64,000 nucleotides of DNA from Atherix ibis (taxonomy: Eukaryota > Arthropoda > Insecta > Diptera > Athericidae): assembly GCA_958298945.1 (NCBI GenBank), contig OY282610.1, positions 44,089,667 to 44,153,666 of the forward strand, given 5' to 3'. Both the position numbers and the translations under genes were made by a program. Under the pieces are notes generated by a model, which had not been told where the DNA came from, ran no database searches, and saw only the letters and a program-made list of their open reading frames with translations. Below, one piece after another: positions 1 to 13,079 of the stretch (position 1 is its first letter; every line of letters begins with the position of its first letter).

Positions 1-3000
1 TCCGCTTGAACTTCGGAACTATTAAAAAGGGAACCGGAAGCAATTTTTAAACATATGCAATAAAAACAAACCTCTCAATCTGAAATTGTATATTCCCAAT
101 AAAAAAAATGCATAATCATTTTTCTCATTTAAACGCAGACTATTTTAAAAAATAAATCAATTTTTATTGAATAAATAATTTTTTTGTTTCATTTATCATT
201 AACTTATCATACTGCACTCGTATATTCTGAAAACAATCAAATTATCATGCGAAGAATTGGAATTTTCTTTTTAATTGAATTATGTGTTCACAAAAAGGAA
301 AAAAATTGAAATTAGTTAATAAGTTTCCTTTTTTATGATTAATTTTTTTAGAGGTTAACTTATTTTTAATTTTTGCCTATAATATTATTGATAAGAATAA
401 CTTTTGCTATTAAATATTAATAAGTCGCTTGAACTTAGGAATTATTACAAAAGGAACCGGAAATCATTTTTGAGCCAATGCAATAAAAAAAACCTCTCAA
501 TCTGAAATTGTATATTCCCAATAAAAAAATGCATAATAATTTTTCTCATTTAAACGCAGACTATTTAAAAAAAATAAATCAATTTTTATTGAATAAATAA
601 ATTTTTTATTTCATTTATCACTAACTTATCGTACTGCACTCGTATATTCTGAAAACAATCAAATTATCATGAGAAGAATTGGAATTTTCTTTTTAATTGA
701 ATTATTTGTTCACAAAAAGGAAAAAAATTTAAATTAGTTAATAAGTTTCCTTTTTTATGATTAATTTTTTTAGAGGTTAACTTATTTTTAATTTTTGCCT
801 ATAATATTATTGATAAGAATAACTTTTGCTATAAAATATTAATAATTCGCTTGAACTTAGGAATTATTACAAAGGGAACAGAAAATCATTTTTGAGCCAA
901 TGCAATAAAAAAAACCTCTCAATCTGAAATTGTATATTCCCAATAAAAAAATGCATAATAATTTTTCTCATTTAAACGCAGACTATTTAAAAAAAATAAA
1001 TCAATTTTTATTGAATAAATAAATTTTTTATTTCATTTATCACTAACTTATCATACTGCACTCGTATATTCTGAAAACAATCAAATTATCATGAGAAGAA
1101 TTGGAATTTTCTTTTTAATTGAATTATTTGTTCACAAAAAGGAAAAAAATTTAAATTAGTTAATAAGTTTCCTTTTTTATGATTAATTTTTTTAGAGGTT
1201 AACTTATTTTTAATTTTTGCCTATAATATTATTGATAAGAATAACTTTTGCTATAAAATATTAATAATTCGCTTGAACTTAGGAATTATTACAAAGGGAA
1301 CAGAAAATCATTTTTGAGCCAATGCAATAAAAAAAACCTCTCAATCTGAAATTGTATATTCCCAATAAAAAAATGCGTAATAATTTTTCTCATTTAAACG
1401 CAGACTATTTAAAAAAAATAAATCAATTTTTATTGAATAAATAAATTTTTTATTTCATTTATCACTAACTTATCATACTGCACTCGTATATTCTGAAAAC
1501 AATCAAATTATCATGAGATGAATTGGAATTTTCTTTTTAATTGAATTATGTGTTCACAAAAAGGAAAAAAATTGAAATTAGTTAATAAGTTTCCTTTTTT
1601 ATGATTAATTTTTTTAGAGGTTAACTTATTTTTAATTTTTGCCTATAATATTATTGATAAGAATAACTTTTGCTATAAAATATTAATAATTCGCTTGAAC
1701 TTAGGAATTATTACAAAGGGAACAGAAAATCATTTTTGAGCATATGCAATAAAAAAAAACCTCGCAATCTGAAATTGTATATTCCCAATAAAAAAATGCA
1801 TAATCATTTTTCTAATTTAAACGCAGACTATTTTAAAAAATAAATCAATTTTTATTGAATAAATAAATTTTTTATTTCATTTATCACTAACTTATCATAC
1901 TGCACTCGTATATTCTGAAAACAATCAAATTATCATGAGAAGAATTGGAATTTTCTTTTTAATTGAATTATGTGTTCACAAAAAGGAAAAAAATTGAAAT
2001 TAGTTAATAAGTTTCCTTTTTTATGATTAATTTTTTTAGAGGTTAACTTATTTTTAATTTTTGCCTATAATATTATTGATAAGAATAACTTTTGCTATAA
2101 AATATTAATAATTCGCTTGAACTTAGGAATTATTACAAAGGGAACAGAAAATCATTTTTGAGCCAATGCAATAAAAAAAACCTCTCAATCTGAAATTGTA
2201 TATTCCCAATAAAAAAATGCATAATCATTTTTCTCATTTAAACGCAGACTATTTTAAAAAATAAATCAATTTTTATTGAATAAATAAATTTTTTATTTCA
2301 TTTATCACTAACTTATCATACTGAACTCGTATATTCTGAAAACAATCAAATTATCATGAGAAGAATTGGAATTTTCTTTTTAATTGAATTATGTGTTCAC
2401 AAAAAGGAAAAAAATTGAAATTAGTTAATAAGTTTCCTTTTTTATGATTAATTTTTTTAGAGGTTCACTTTTTTTTTAAATATTGCCTATAATATTATTG
2501 ATAAGAATAACTTTTGCTATAAAATATTAATAATTCGCTTGAACTTAGGAATTATTACAAAGGGAACAGAAAATCATTTTTGAGCCAATGCAATAAAAAA
2601 AACCTCTCAATCTGAAATTGTATATTCCCAATAAAAAAATGCATAATCATTTTTCTCATTTAAACGCAGACTATTTTAAAAAATAAATCAATTTTTATTG
2701 AATAAATAAATTTTTTATTTCATTTATCACTAACTTATCATACTGAACTCGTATATTCTGAAAACAATCAAATTATCATGAGAAGAATTGGAATTTTCTT
2801 TTTAATTGAATTATGTGTTCACAAAAAGGAAAAAAATTGAAATTAGTTAATAAGTTTCCTTTTTTATGATTAATTTTTTTAGAGGTTAATTAATTTTTAA
2901 TTTTTGCCTATAATATTATTGATAAGAATAACTTTTGCTATAAAATATTAATAATTCGCTTGAACTTAGGAATTATTACAAAGGGAACAGAAAATCATTT

Positions 3001-6000
3001 TTGAGCCAATGCAATAAAAAAAACCTCTCAATCTGAAATTGTATATTCCCAATAAAAAAATGCATAATCATTTTTCTCATTTAAACGCAGACTATTTTAA
3101 AAAATAAATCAATTTTTATTGAATAAATAAATTTTTTATTTCATTTATCACTAACTTATCATACTGCACTCGTATATTCTGAAAACAATCAAATTATCAT
3201 GAGAAGAATTGGAATTTTCTTTTTAATTGAATTATGTGTTCACAAAAAGGAAAAAAATTGAAATTAGTTAATAAGTTTCCTTTTTTATGATTAATTTTTT
3301 TAGAGGTTAACTTATTTTTAATTTTTGCCTATAATATTATTGATAAGAATAACTTTTGCTATAAAATATTAATAATTCGCTTGAACTTAGGAATTATTAC
3401 AAAGGGAACAGAAAATCATTTTTGAGCCAATGCAATAAAAAAAACCTCTCAATCTGAAATTGTATATTCCCAATAAAAAAATGCATAATCATTTTTCTCA
3501 TTTAAACGCAGACTATTTTAAAAAATAAATCAATTTTTATTGAATAAATAAATTTTTTATTTCATTTATCACTAACTTATCATACTGCACTCGTATATTC
3601 TGAAAACAATCAAATTATCATGAGAAGAATTGGAATTTTCTTTTTAATTGAATTATGTGTTCACAAAAAGGAAAAAAATTGAAATTAGTTAATAAGTTTC
3701 CTTTTTTATGATTAATTTTTTTAGAGGTTAACTTATTTTTAATTTTTGCATATAATTTTATTGATAAGAATAACTTTTGCTATAAAATATTAATAATTCG
3801 CTTGAACTTAGGAATTATTACAAAGGGAACAGAAAATCATTTTTGAGCCAATGCAATAAAAAAAACCTCTCAATCTGAAATTGTATATTCCCAATAAAAA
3901 AATGCATAATCATTTTTCTCATTTAAACGCAGACTATTTTAAAAAATAAATCAATTTTTATTGAATAAATAAATTTTTTATTTCATTTATCACTAACTTA
4001 TCATACTGAACTCGTATATTCTGAAAACAATCAAATTATCATGAGAAGAATTGGAATTTTCTTTTTAATTGAATTATGTGTTCACAAAAAGGAAAAAAAT
4101 TGAAATTAGTTAATAAGTTTCCTTTTTTATGATTAATTTTTTTAGAGGTTAATTAATTTTTAATTTTTGCCTATAATATTATTGATAAGAATAACTTTTG
4201 CTATAAAATATTAATAATTCGCTTGAACTTAGGAATTATTACAAAGGGAACAGAAAATCATTTTTGAGCCAATGCAATAAAAAAAACCTCTCAATCTGAA
4301 ATTGTATATTCCCAATAAAAAAATGCATAATCATTTTTCTCATTTAAACGCAGACTATTTTAAAAAATAAATCAATTTTTATTGAATAAATAAATTTTTT
4401 ATTTCATTTATCACTAACTTATCATACTGAACTCGTATATTCTGAAAACAATCAAATTATCATGAGAAGAATTGGAATTTTCTTTTTAATTGAATTATGT
4501 GTTCACAAAAAGGAAAAAAATTGAAATTAGTTAATAAGTTTCCTTTTTTATGATTAATTTTTTTAGAGGTTAACTTATTTTTAATTTTTGCCTATAATAT
4601 TATTGATAAGAATAACTTTTGCTATAAAATATTAATAATTCGCTTGAACTTAGGAATTATTACAAAGGGAACAGAAAATCATTTTTGATCCAATGCAATA
4701 AAAAAAACCTTTCAATCTGAAATTGTATATTCCCAATAAAAAAATTCATAATCATTTTTCTCATTTAAACGCAGACTATTTTAAAAAATAAATCAATTTT
4801 TATTGAATAAATAAATTTTTTGTTTCATTTATCACTAACTTATCATACTGCACTCGCATATTCTGAAAAAAATCAAATTATCATGAGAAGAATTGGAATT
4901 TTCTTTTTAATTGAATTATGTGTTCACAAAAAGGAAAAAAATTGAAATTAGTTAATAAGTTTCCTTTTTTATGATTAATTTTTTTAGAGGTTAACTTATT
5001 TTTAATTTTTGCCTATAATATTATTGATAAGAATAACTTTTGCAATTATTCCGCTTGAACTTAGGAACTATTAAAAAGGGAACAGAAAATCATTTTTGAG
5101 CCAATGCAATAAAAAAAACCTCTCAATCTGAAATTGTATATTCCCAATAAAAAAATGCATAATCATTTTTCTAATTTAAACGCAGACTATTTTAAAAAAT
5201 AAATCAATTTTTATTGAATAAATAAATTTTTTATTTCATTTATCACTAACTTATCATACTGCACTCGTATATTCTGAAAACAATCAAATTATCATGAGAA
5301 GAATTGGAATTTTCTTTTTAATTGAATTATGTGTTCACAAAAAGGAAAAAAATTGAAATTAGTTAATAAGTTTCCTTTTTTATGATTAATTTTTTTAGAG
5401 GTTAACTTATTTTTAATTTTTGCCTATAATATTATTGATAAGAATAACTTTTGCTATAAAATATTAATAATTCGCTTGAACTTAGGAATTATTACAAAGG
5501 GAACAGAAAATCATTTTTGATCCAATGCAATAAAAAAAACCTTTCAATCTGAAATTGTATATTCCCAATAAAAAAATTCATAATCATTTTTCTCATTTAA
5601 ACGCAGACTATTTTAAAAAATAAATCAATTTTTATTGAATAAATAAATTTTTTGTTTCATTTATCACTAACTTATCATACTGCACTCGCATATTCTGAAA
5701 AAAATCAAATTATCATGAGAAGAATTGGAATTTTCTTTTTAATTGAATTATGTGTTCACAAAAAGGAAAAAAATTGAAATTAGTTAATAAGTTTCCTTTT
5801 TTATGATTAATTTTTTTAGAGGTTAACTTATTTTTAATTTTTGCCTATAATATTATTGATAAGAATAACTTTTGCTATAAAATATTAATAATTCGCTTGA
5901 ACTTAGGAATTATTACAAAGGGAACAGAAAATCATTTTTTAGCCAATGCAATAAAAAAAACCTTTCAATCTGAAATTGTATATTCCCAACAAAAAAATGC

Positions 6001-7290
6001 ATAATAATTTTTCTCATTTAAACGCAGACTATTTTAAAAATAAATCAATTTTTATTGAATAAATAAATTTTTTATTTCATTTATCACTAACTTATCATAC
6101 TGCACTCGTATATTCTGAAAACAATCAAATTATCATGAGAAGAATTGGAATTTTCTTTTTAATTGAATTATGTGTTCACAAAAAGGAAAAAAATTGAAAT
6201 TAGTTAATAAGTTTCCTTTTTTATGATTAATTTTTTTAGAGGTTAACTTATTTTTAATTTTTGCCTATAATATTATTGATAAGAATAACTTTTGCTATAA
6301 AATATTAATAATTCGCTTGAACTTAGGAATTATTACAAAGGGAACAGAAAATCATTTTTGATCCAATGCAATAAAAAAAACCTTTCAATCTGAAATTGTA
6401 TATTCCCAATAAAAAAATTCATAATCATTTTTCTCATTTAAACGCAGACTATTTTAAAAAATAAATCAATTTTTATTGAATAAATAAATTTTTTGTTTCA
6501 TTTATCACTAACTTATCATACTGCACTCGCATATTCTGAAAAAAATCAAATTATCATGAGAAGAATTGGAATTTTCTTTTTAATTGAATTATGTGTTCAC
6601 AAAAAGGAAAAAAATTGAAATTAGTTAATAAGTTTCCTTTTTTATGATTAATTTTTTTAGAGGTTAACTTATTTTTAATTTTTGCCTATAATATTATTGA
6701 TAAGAATAACTTTTGCTATAAAATATTAATAATTCGCTTGAACTTAGGAATTATTACAAAGGGAACAGAAAATCATTTTTTAGCCAATGCAATAAAAAAA
6801 ACCTTTCAATCTGAAATTGTATATTCCCAACAAAAAAATGCATAATAATTTTTCTCATTTAAACGCAGACTATTTTAAAAATAAATCAATTTTTATTGAA
6901 TAAATAAATTTTTTATTTCATTTATCACTAACTTATCATACTGCACTCGTATATTCTGAAAACAATCAAATTATCATGAGAAGAATTGGAATTTTCTTTT
7001 TAATTGAATTATTTGTTCACAAAAAGGAAAAAAATTAAAATTAGTTAATAAGTTTCCTTTTTTATGATTAATTTTTTTAGAGGTTAACTTTTTTTTAATT
7101 TTTGCCTATAATATTATTGATAAGAATAACTTTTGCTATACAATATTAATAATTCGCTTGAACTTAGGAATTATTACAAAGGGAACAGAAAATCATTTTT
7201 GAGCCAATGCAATAAAAAAAAACCTCTCAATCTGAAATTGTATATTCCCAACAAAAAAATGCATAATAATTTTTCTCATTTAACTATTTT
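1..7290. repeat. Satellite array 1, about 421-bp unit, 17 full copies plus one partial
   Basis: Very AT-rich tandem repeat. The landmark CGCTTGAACTT begins at 3, 426, 848, 1270, 1692, 2114, 2536, 2957, 3378, 3799, 4220, 4641, 5052, 5473, 5894, 6314, 6735 and 7155, so the unit is 420-423 bp apart from one 411-bp spacing (4641 to 5052). Copies differ mostly by scattered substitutions and homopolymer length. Variants are shared in blocks: units at 4641, 5473 and 6314 carry TTTGTTTC and CACTCGCATA, while those at 5894 and 6735 carry CCCAACAAAA, giving an alternating two-unit pattern of about 841 bp. The last copy fades near 7284-7290. The array is cut by the left window edge, so its true length is unknown. 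No coding content. Confidence 0.97.
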
Positions 7291-9986
7291 TTATTTATTG
7301 TATATATGCATCCGAATAACTATTGTAAAATAAATGTTTCTTTGGAATTTTAAAATTACTCAATTAGAATTTAAATATTTTCCATTTGTTTTAACTTAAT
7401 AATTACGTCTACACTAAAAATAATTCTTATAAATCATTAAATTTAATTTTATTTTATTTATCTTAACAAGACCTAACAACTACATAAATAGAATTAAATA
7501 TCATTTAGGATGGAATTCTGATTTTATCACCCACAATAATATCTAAAGGCATTTTTTATCAATGAACCGGAAGTCATTTAATTTACTTAGTACTGACTTA
7601 TTATTATAAAGAAGATAATATGTACAATATAATGCAGTATATAAATTTTATTTTTACTTTTTTATTTTCTTTCTATTTGTTTCCTTGTTTTAAATTTTAG
7701 TTAAATTGATTCACATGAATTTGATGAGAAAAGCACTGGAATATATAGGAAAAAAAAACTAACTCAAACAATTTATTTCTATTAATTGGCAAAAAAAAAA
7801 AAAAATCAATTCACATAGATTAGAACCAGGATATGCAAAAGTTCAGTTCTCATGGCCAAATTGGTGGATGTTAATTTTTCAAATTTAAATGACAACAAGA
7901 AGATGCTTTAACTATTTTAGAAAATTTTTATATCTTTTTTAAATATTCATTAATAACTGATAACTACTATGAAGAAGAAAAAACCGTTTACAATTGTTAT
8001 ATTCAAAAAGATTATTCCACTTGTTTTCTTAAGTGCCATTATACACTATCGATTTCTGATGATTAGACTAGAAACACTTAAATACACTTTCAACTAAAAC
8101 TTTCGGTATTTTCCTATCCAAAAAGATGCAATGACAAACAAAAATAATTACAATATATAATAAATTTGAGGATTGTTTTCGTCATTATTAAAATCTGGCA
8201 TAGTCATATAAGATTTTTCGGCATAGACAGTGGCCCCGGATGATGAACAAAATTCGAATTCGAATTTTTCTAGTTGACTGCCTGGTTGCCTATTTGTCTG
8301 CCTGGTTGAGCTTGTTCCGTCTACTTTCAGTAATTACGATAAATCTTCATGTCAACACGAACAATTCAAAATAATTAATGAAATAGCTGAAAAGTATTTG
8401 AATTTACAATGAAACATTTGAAAAGATAAAAATATCTTTTAAATTATGGTAAGAGATAGAAGAAGAAAAAACGCAATCTACAATATTTAGTAAGTAATTT
8501 TGTTCTGATTCTTATTCAGTTATTAAAAAAAATTACTTTTTTATATTCTGTCATCTGAATTCTAATTTTTACAAAAATAAAAAAAAATTACATTTATGAT
8601 CATAATCCAAAAATATCGATGAAAAATACAAAATAATACCACAGATGATGGAGAAAAAAAAATATATTTGTCAAAAAGAGTCATTTTCCAGCTATAAATA
8701 AAAGTTAAAATTTAATTTAAAATACATTTTTAAAACTATTCTACAGAAAAAATTACAATATTTACAGAAAAATTTGGTTTTATTCAATTTTTTAACCTTG
8801 TCCCAATTTTTACACTGTCAACTTTAGTACATATAAGAGATAGTGAATTTTTTTTTATTATTTTTTTTTACCATTTGATCTGATATCATTGCAAATAGTT
8901 GTGTATATTTTATTTATCTAAAATTTTATAATTTTTTATTAAAAATAAAATATCATTAAAAATTAAGCCATGTTTTGAGCAAATTACAGGAAAACTCGAT
9001 TAACATTCTCCGATGAAAAATAATAGGTAAAAAAATCTCCGTTCTCAAAGAATAGAAAATTTACCCATCAAACAAACAAAAAAATATACTAAAATTAACT
9101 GCTATTTATTGAAAAAAAAAAAATATTTTAAAACCTATTTTTTGATGATCTTTAGATAATTTGATCAAAATTTTAGCTTCCGTTCTTTTAAGACTGCAAA
9201 TTTTACTATCTAATAATAGATCGGCGCACACTTCGAAATGACCTTTCAGCTTTAAGGTTCCAAAATCCTCGAAAAATTTAGACCCTGGTTAATGTTACGC
9301 AAAAAAAAAAATCCATCATATTATATAATAATTCGACTAGTAGTTAATTTTATTGAAATATTATTTATTTTATAAAAAAAAGATATTTTACAAATAAAAA
9401 AACAACAACAGATTGGTGAGAATTTTCATTTCCTTTTATTTTGAATTTACTTTCGCTTTGATTTGTGCTGATTCTCAAAACTAATTTTCAACAATAATAA
9501 CCAAAACACATCCTTCAATTATAATAAAATAAATATACTTGTAAGAAAATTCTCTAAATTTAGACGAATATAATCATTGAGTATTATTAACAAAATCATT
9601 TTCATAATTTGACAATCGTTTTGGTAGTACTCGGATATCTATACGAAAAATCTTATCTAAAAACTGACCTATAGTATCCAATTAAATACAGAAGCAAATT
9701 TTCATATAACCTTATTCATTTTATTTTATAAATTGTTTTCTTTTTCAAACTGAAGGTAAAGTCTATAATATAGTAGACTGTTTTATATGAAATGAGAGTG
9801 ATCTTGATTTGAAGACATTTGCAAGTTCAAGGTTAGTCTAGCCTCTAATCATAGTTGTGAATTGAAATTATAATGACAAAAAAGAATACAAGAAAAAGAT
9901 TCAGTTACTTTTGATATTAATTTGAGAATATAGAATATATTTTTGGTCATATTAATGCACCCTTTAACTTGGAATGTTACTCTTTT
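7291..9986. other. AT-rich intergenic DNA, no gene seen
   Basis: No open frame of useful length and no recognisable protein similarity on either strand. A slightly less AT-rich patch at about 8228-8330 contains TGCCTGGTTG twice within 30 bases. The rest is poly(A)/poly(T)-rich sequence of the kind seen throughout the window. Confidence 0.7.
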
Positions 9987-10098
9987 AAGTACTGTACACT
10001 CATTCTTCTGACCTAATATCTTATTATTCATTAATTTTTTAATTAAAAAATTAATTAATAATAAGATATTAGGTCAGAAGAATGAGTGTACAGTACTT
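9987..10098. repeat. 112-bp near-perfect palindrome
   Basis: The left arm begins AAGTACTGTACACTCATTCT at 9987 and the right arm ends with its exact reverse complement at 10098. The centre lies between 10042 and 10043 in TTAATTTTTTAA/TTAAAAAATTAA, so there is essentially no loop. Reading the 56-bp arms against each other I find one mismatch, at 10029. The right arm ends about 45 bp before the mariner relic. It could be a small foldback element, the junction left by an inverted duplication, or a transcribed hairpin; the sequence alone does not decide. Confidence 0.93.
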
Positions 10099-10143
10099 AC
10101 ACTCATTTCATTTTTGACAGCTGCTTTGCTTGCACGTGCTTTG

Positions 10144-10545
10144 GCTCGTCTTCGATTTTTGCCCATTCCAAAAAAATGGATCAAAGAATCTGTTTCGGGA
10201 ACAAGAAAAAGTCATAGTGGGCTAGATCTAGAGAATACGGTAGCTGCGGTATTACTAGTGTGTTGTTTTTACGCACAAAAATTCGCGCACAATCAAAGAT
10301 GCGGAGCAGGGGCGTTAACATGGTGCAAAAGCCAATTTTTGTTCTTCCACAAATCCGGGTGTTTCTGGCGGTTTGCTTCATGCAACTTATGCATAACTTG
10401 CAGGTAATACTCCTTATTGACCGTTCTACCCTGTGGTAAAAACTCATGATGCACCATGCACCTGCAATCGAAGAAAACTGTAATCAAAACCTTCACATTC
10501 TACTGAACTTGGCGCAGTTTTTTAGGTTATGACCGTCTGGAGTGT
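10144..10545 (-). mobile_element. Internally rearranged mariner relic
   Basis: Two pieces of one mariner family are joined in opposite orientations. Bases 10144-10191 read forward and match the 5' leader and start codon (M-D-Q-R-I) of the mariner at 25742. From 10192 to about 10545 the sequence is on the minus strand and encodes the middle and 3' part of a transposase: KKLRQVQ, FFDCRCMVHHEFLPQGRTV, WKNKNWLLHH, then after a frameshift VIPQLPYSLDLAHYDFFLFP. The second catalytic aspartate, normally in HDNAPAH, reads HHVNAPA here, while the third is kept in HYDFF. Stops and a frameshift make it non-functional. No terminal inverted repeat is recognisable at either side. Confidence 0.9.
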
Positions 10546-10547
10546 AA

Positions 10548-10583
10548 TCTTTGAATATCAGATCCTTATCTGATATTCAAAGA
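10548..10583. repeat. Perfect 16-bp-stem hairpin
   Basis: TCTTTGAATATCAGAT (10548-10563) pairs exactly with ATCTGATATTCAAAGA (10568-10583) across the 4-base loop CCTT. It lies immediately outside the far end of the rearranged mariner relic, so that relic has an inverted repeat on each side (the other is at 9987-10098), although the two repeats are unrelated in sequence. Confidence 0.9.
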
Positions 10584-11306
10584 CTATAACAAAAAGGGAG
10601 AATTTTTATTCGATAGTCTCTTTTTATTTTAAAAGCAACTTTAATCCCTTCCAAAACTGATCCAATAAATTGGATTCTAGAAGTCAAATCCGCTCTCATA
10701 AATCAAAAAGGTAGGACCACACTTCTTTGGATTCCCTCTTAAATATTGCTAAGGTTTAAACTTAAATAATATTTGGTAATCTCCTAACTCTTTTCTGGGA
10801 AAGGAATGTCTTTCAACCGAAACGCCTACCCCATTGCTAGGCAGGTTCCATTATATGGCGTTAACCAAGGCTTGTACTGGACGTACATAAAATACCACTT
10901 GCTATAAAAACGTCTACCACCTAATTGCAAGTTCTATGGAGCAATTATCACTGCAGAACACCTTCTTTTTAATTGAAAGCATACCAAAGTACAGAAACTC
11001 TATCTTCTCACCCCAACAAAATTCTAACGGAACTTTTTCCCTGTTACTAAATTATCTAGGCTATACAAACCGAATGGAATTTTTGCTTTAAGTAATCAAT
11101 AAAATTGTAAAGTTTTTAGTTAGCAATAAGTAAATTTAAAAAAAAAAAACTTTTCACAAAAAAATCAGTAGAACTTTGTTAAAAATTTTGTAAGCGCTTT
11201 TTTGACCCTAGCAGCCGCATGTGTCTTATACTAGACTGTCCATATTAACTATGTTCAATCGATCTTTATAAATAAATATATAAATGTGGAACACGTCATA
11301 ATAATT
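10584..11306. other. Less AT-rich island, nothing recognised
   Basis: About 10620-11090 is noticeably richer in G and C than its surroundings and looks like old coding or transposon sequence, for example around 10795-10870. All six frames are broken by stops and I could not match any frame to a family. It may be a decayed retroelement. Confidence 0.4.
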
Positions 11307-12075
11307 AAGCGCTATCTATAATTAATTCAGCATAATTGAGACTTTAATTGCCCAAGCCAGTTTGTTTCTATGAAAAATATTGCCCAATATACTTAAGCGC
11401 CATCTGTTGGCGATAATCATATTTTGCCTTTATAAGAAAATTAAATTTACCATTGTACTTCAGTGTCATCTGGTGTGTATTTTTGGCTTAAAAACGTCAA
11501 AGCGCTATCTGGTAATATTTTTTTTATTTGAATCAAAATTGATTCGGTGATGTAAGCGCCATTTTTAATTACCATTAATCAACAGTAATTTTTTTAATTA
11601 TTTATCATTGATTAAGGGTAATTTTAAAAAAAGCGCCATTTTTAAGTACCCTTAATCAATGGCGATTTTGAATTACCTAAATTGATTCGGTGATGTAAGC
11701 GCCATTTTTAATTACCCTTAATCGAGGGTAATTTCTTAAAAATTATTTAACGTTGATAAAGGGTAATTAAAAAAACCATTTTTAATTACCCTTAATGAAG
11801 GGTAATTTTTTTTAATTATTTATCGTTGATTAAAGGTAATTTTAAAAAAAGCGCCATTTTTGATTACCCTTAATCAAGGGTAATTTTTTTAAATTATTTA
11901 CCGTTGATTAAGGGTAATTAAAAAAGCGCCATTTTTAATGACCTTTAATCAGCGGCCATTTTTAATTACCAAAATTGATTCGGTGATGTAAGCGCCATTT
12001 TGAAATACCCTTAATCAACGGTCATATTTAATTACCGAAATTGATTCGGTGATGTAAGCGCCATTTTTAATTTCC
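11307..12075. repeat. Array of short inverted and direct repeats (TTAATCAAGGGTAATT, GCGCCATTTTT)
   Basis: Two motif sets alternate. AAGCGC(C/T)ATCT occurs at 11307, 11395 and 11500. GATTCGGTGATGTAAGCGCC followed by ATTTT occurs at 11541, 11684, 11977 and 12043. Between them run many copies of ATTACCCTTAATCAA and its reverse complement TTGATTAAGGGTAAT, for example 11863-11877 against 11904-11918, which pair exactly over 15 bp. The array is therefore a chain of potential stem-loops 20-40 bp apart. No coding potential. It could be the subterminal repeats of a MITE-like or foldback element, or an independent satellite. Confidence 0.88.
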
Positions 12076-13079
12076 TATTTTTAATCAGCCATAATCAACG
12101 TGTATACATAAAAAAAGACAAGATGGCAGATAACAAGCCATAAAAAATTATTCATTATAAGTTTTGGTAAAATTGTCAGTTATTGAGCATATTTAAAAAA
12201 ATTTTTTATTGTGTTGACATTGTGAACTTGTCAAAAGTTATTAGTATAGTAACAAGCAGATTTTTAATAATATTAAAAATAATAAAAGGATTAAGCATCC
12301 CTTCTGTATGATAATTTCAATATTTCAAAAAAAAAATCCCGAGACCAGAGTCATTTAAGGCCTATGTGAGTGCTTCTCGGGAAGGTAGTAGAGGTGAGTT
12401 GACATGGAAGGCGATTAGCGACGAAATTGAAATATGTTTTCAAGAAAAACACATAATACTCGTATGAGGGCAAAGGGGATGTTCTGATTACGGTGCATAA
12501 AATCAACAATATTAGAAGCCTTCGTGGAGCTGCAAAGTTAAAGTCCGCTCTAAGCAACTTCTGATAATATATCAGGAGTTGTTTAGAGCGGAAAGTGAAT
12601 CTATTATGAACGCGTTTCTGCTCACTTTTATCCTTCTTTTGGTAAATTATTTTTGAAGGATCAGGATGTGATTTTGCAGAATTTAACATTAATTTTTTTT
12701 TTGGGATTTTATAGAAATTAATGGCAGCATATGAGTATTTCAGGATATACTTGACTCTGAAGATATCTGAATTAAAGACATTGTCTAGAATGGGAGCAAG
12801 AATGCATTCTAGAGGAATAACGGTCTTAATTTGGGATATAACCGAATAGTGAAAATTTTCTATAACTTAAATTGTTAGATTAGACTTCATCCTGAGATAA
12901 TAACGTTTTATTCATCTCATATTATGGTGATAACATTTCCGAATGTTTTATTAATGGATCATTCTAATATACACTCTACTGGAAATATTATTGCTGTTAA
13001 TAAAAGTATGATCGTATCACCAAATTTAACGATTTCGAGGTGCTTATCTGTCCTAGATTATAACTTTTTTTTTGCATTT
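12076..13079. other. Intergenic DNA with one unassigned frame
   Basis: Contains a 112-codon open frame on the minus strand (12351-12689) that matches no family I recognise; it is Leu/Arg-rich and overlaps the hairpin at 12544-12592, so I do not call it a gene. The remainder is AT-rich without features. Confidence 0.5.
12544..12592. repeat. Imperfect 23-bp-stem hairpin
   Basis: TCCGCTCTAAGCAACTTCTG... (12544-12566) pairs with ...CAGGAGTTGTTTAGAGCGGA (12570-12592) with two mismatches and a 3-base loop (12567-12569). Its size and imperfection fit a pre-miRNA-like stem or a small MITE, but nothing else supports either reading. Confidence 0.8.

Noticed and set aside
1..7290. CRISPR or other spacer-repeat array
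   Set aside because: Units are continuous long tandem repeats without unique spacers, in a eukaryotic context.
7133..7333. 66-codon plus-strand frame
   Set aside because: Lies in the last partial copy of the 421-bp satellite; equivalent frames are broken in the other copies.
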